A DNA stretch of 8,315 nt from assembly GCF_003480915.1 (NCBI RefSeq), contig NZ_QUKD01000011.1, forward strand, positions 80,569 through 88,883, in the 5' to 3' direction. The notes under the pieces are model-generated. The model saw only the letters and a list, made by a program, of their open reading frames with translations. It was not told the origin of the DNA and ran no database searches. Each line of letters starts with the position of its first letter. Position 1 is the first letter of the stretch. The position numbers and the translations under genes were made by a program. The DNA comes from Parabacteroides sp. TM07-1AC (lineage in GTDB: Bacteria; Bacteroidota; Bacteroidia; Bacteroidales; Tannerellaceae). Of the stretch, positions 7,004-8,315 are shown piece by piece.

Positions 7004-8315
7004 ATGATTAAACAGATAAAAGCCAGTAGCCTGCTCCTCTCTTTTGGGGGGCTGGCTACCCTAGGCTGTACAACCCTGGCAGAACAGGCTACAGATAAGC
7101 CTAATATTATTTTCATCTTTGCAGATGATATGGGATACGGGGATGTTTCGGCATTGAATGAAAACTCTCGGATACAGACAAATAATATAGATAAGATTGC
7201 AAATGAAGGAGTTGTCTTTATAGATGCACATTCAAGTTCATCGGTTAGTACCCCTTCTCGTTATAGTCTTTTGACCGGACGCTATAATTGGCGTTCAACG
7301 GAAAAGTCCGGGGTATTAGGAGGGTATAGTAAAGCGTTAATTCCACAAGGACGTCGGACTGTAGCTTCTGTTTTGAAAGATCAGGGATATGAAACGGCTT
7401 GTATCGGTAAATGGCATTTGGGGTGGAATTGGGATAATATTGATGCCGGAGTGGATAGTATTGATTTCAGTAAGCCGATAACAAATGGCCCTACGACACT
7501 AGGTTTTGATTATTTTTATGGAATTTCCGGTTCATTGGATATGGCTCCGTATGTTTATGTAGAGAATAATATGCCTACAGCTTTACCTGATAGAGTAACT
7601 GAAAATACAGGAATGAAATTTTGGCGAAAAGGTCCGACAGCCTCTGATTTCGATCATGAACAGACGATGCCTAACTTTGTAAACAGGGCGGTCCGTTATA
7701 TCCATAAAAAGGCTAAGAGTGACCGGCCTTTCTTTTTGTATTTACCATTACCTGCACCACATACGCCGATTCTTCCTATCAAAGAATATCAAGGTAAATC
7801 GGGCTTGAATCCATATGGTGATTTTGTTCTGATGGTAGATGATATGGTAGGAAAAGTAATGAAAGCGTTGAAGGATGCGGGTATTTCAGAAAATACGATT
7901 TTGGTATTCAGTACGGATAATGGCTGTAGCCCGGAAGCTAAATTTGACGAACTTCAGGCGAAGGGGCATTATCCAAGTTATATTTATCGAGGACATAAGG
8001 CAGACTTGTTTGATGGTGGACATCGTATCCCTTGTGTTGTTAGATGGCCGGCAAAGGTAAAGCATCATGTAATAAATCAGACGATTTGTCTGACTGATTT
8101 CTTCGCTACTTTTGCTTCAGTTGCCGATTATCAACTGAAAGATTCGGAAGGAGAAGATAGTTATAATATTTTACCTTTGCTTATTGAAGAGAAAGAAGGG
8201 ACAGTTATTCGTGAAGCCACTGTCCATCATTCGATAAACGGTGATTTTACGATTCGCAAAGGCAAATGGAAACTGTTATTATCACCGAGTTCCGGTGGTT
8301 GGAGTTTCCCGAAAC
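7004..8315 (+). CDS. S1-family (formylglycine) sulfatase, Ser-type, 3' end outside the window
   Basis: ATG 7004 opens a frame with no stop to the window edge (437 codons seen), so the C-terminus is missing. It is an exported arylsulfatase-type enzyme that hydrolyses sulfate esters, presumably on the glycan imported by SusCD. Metal ligands appear in FADDMGYGD (Asp41, Asp42) and STDNG (Asp305, Asn306). The first sulfatase signature, STPSRYSLLTG, begins at Ser82, the residue converted to formylglycine. The second signature is GYETACIGKWHLG (128-140, with Lys136 and His138). His253 lies in PAPHTP and Lys332 in RGHKADLFDGG. The N-terminus is a signal peptide. Cys22 (TLGC) is a poor lipobox because Thr sits where Leu is expected, so a periplasmic form cleaved near TLA-E (24-27) is also possible. 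Ser-type enzymes need the radical-SAM maturase anSME, which is not encoded here. It starts 15 bases after susD, in the same operon. Sugar and sulfate position are not determinable. Confidence 0.93.
   Translation, partial: MIKQIKASSLLLSFGGLATLGCTTLAEQATDKPNIIFIFADDMGYGDVSALNENSRIQTNNIDKIANEGVVFIDAHSSSSVSTPSRYSLLTGRYNWRSTEKSGVLGGYSKALIPQGRRTVASVLKDQGYETACIGKWHLGWNWDNIDAGVDSIDFSKPITNGPTTLGFDYFYGISGSLDMAPYVYVENNMPTALPDRVTENTGMKFWRKGPTASDFDHEQTMPNFVNRAVRYIHKKAKSDRPFFLYLPLPAPHTPILPIKEYQGKSGLNPYGDFVLMVDDMVGKVMKALKDAGISENTILVFSTDNGCSPEAKFDELQAKGHYPSYIYRGHKADLFDGGHRIPCVVRWPAKVKHHVINQTICLTDFFATFASVADYQLKDSEGEDSYNILPLLIEEKEGTVIREATVHHSINGDFTIRKGKWKLLLSPSSGGWSFPK

Noticed and set aside
7875..8068. Short opposite-frame ORFs near the end of the window
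   Set aside because: They overlap the conserved sulfatase core (STDNG to the FDGG.R.P region) and have no family features.

Overview
The window looks like chromosomal DNA of a gut-type Bacteroidota (Bacteroides or Parabacteroides). It is AT-rich, shows little Shine-Dalgarno sequence, has matches to the Bacteroides -33/-7 promoter (TTG ... TAnnTTTG), and carries the SusC/SusD outer-membrane pair that is diagnostic of the phylum. It is the regulatory and import core of one polysaccharide utilization locus (PUL). All complete protein genes lie on the + strand.

Layout: (1) bases 1-48 are the last 15 codons of an unidentified upstream gene, followed by a strong intrinsic terminator (67-109). (2) An ECF sigma factor (128-697) and its FecR-type membrane anti-sigma factor (763-1749) are separated by a 65-base spacer that looks conserved in type. 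(3) A 144-base leader region (1750-1893) precedes susC. It holds a minus-strand intrinsic terminator and, next to the susC start codon, a minus-strand TAnnTTTG element. Together these predict a cis-antisense small RNA of about 85 nt. (4) susC (1894-5274), with an extra N-terminal STN signalling domain, is followed after 4 bases by the susD lipoprotein gene (5279-6988). (5) Fifteen bases later comes a Ser-type S1 sulfatase (7004 to beyond the window end).

How the parts fit: a glycan bound by SusD is taken up through the TonB-dependent SusC barrel. SusC's periplasmic STN domain then signals to the FecR-like anti-sigma factor, which releases the ECF sigma factor to raise susCD-operon transcription. 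The antisense RNA would oppose susC expression from the other strand. The sulfatase removes sulfate esters from the imported glycan, so the substrate is probably a sulfated polysaccharide. ECF/anti-sigma control is typical of host-glycan (mucin O-glycan or glycosaminoglycan) PULs, but no glycoside hydrolase or lyase is visible here to fix the substrate.

The protein genes are members of known families and I see no new protein system. The points most worth checking are regulatory: the predicted antisense RNA over the susC leader, and a near-consensus promoter whose -7 element sits in the loop of the upstream gene's terminator.
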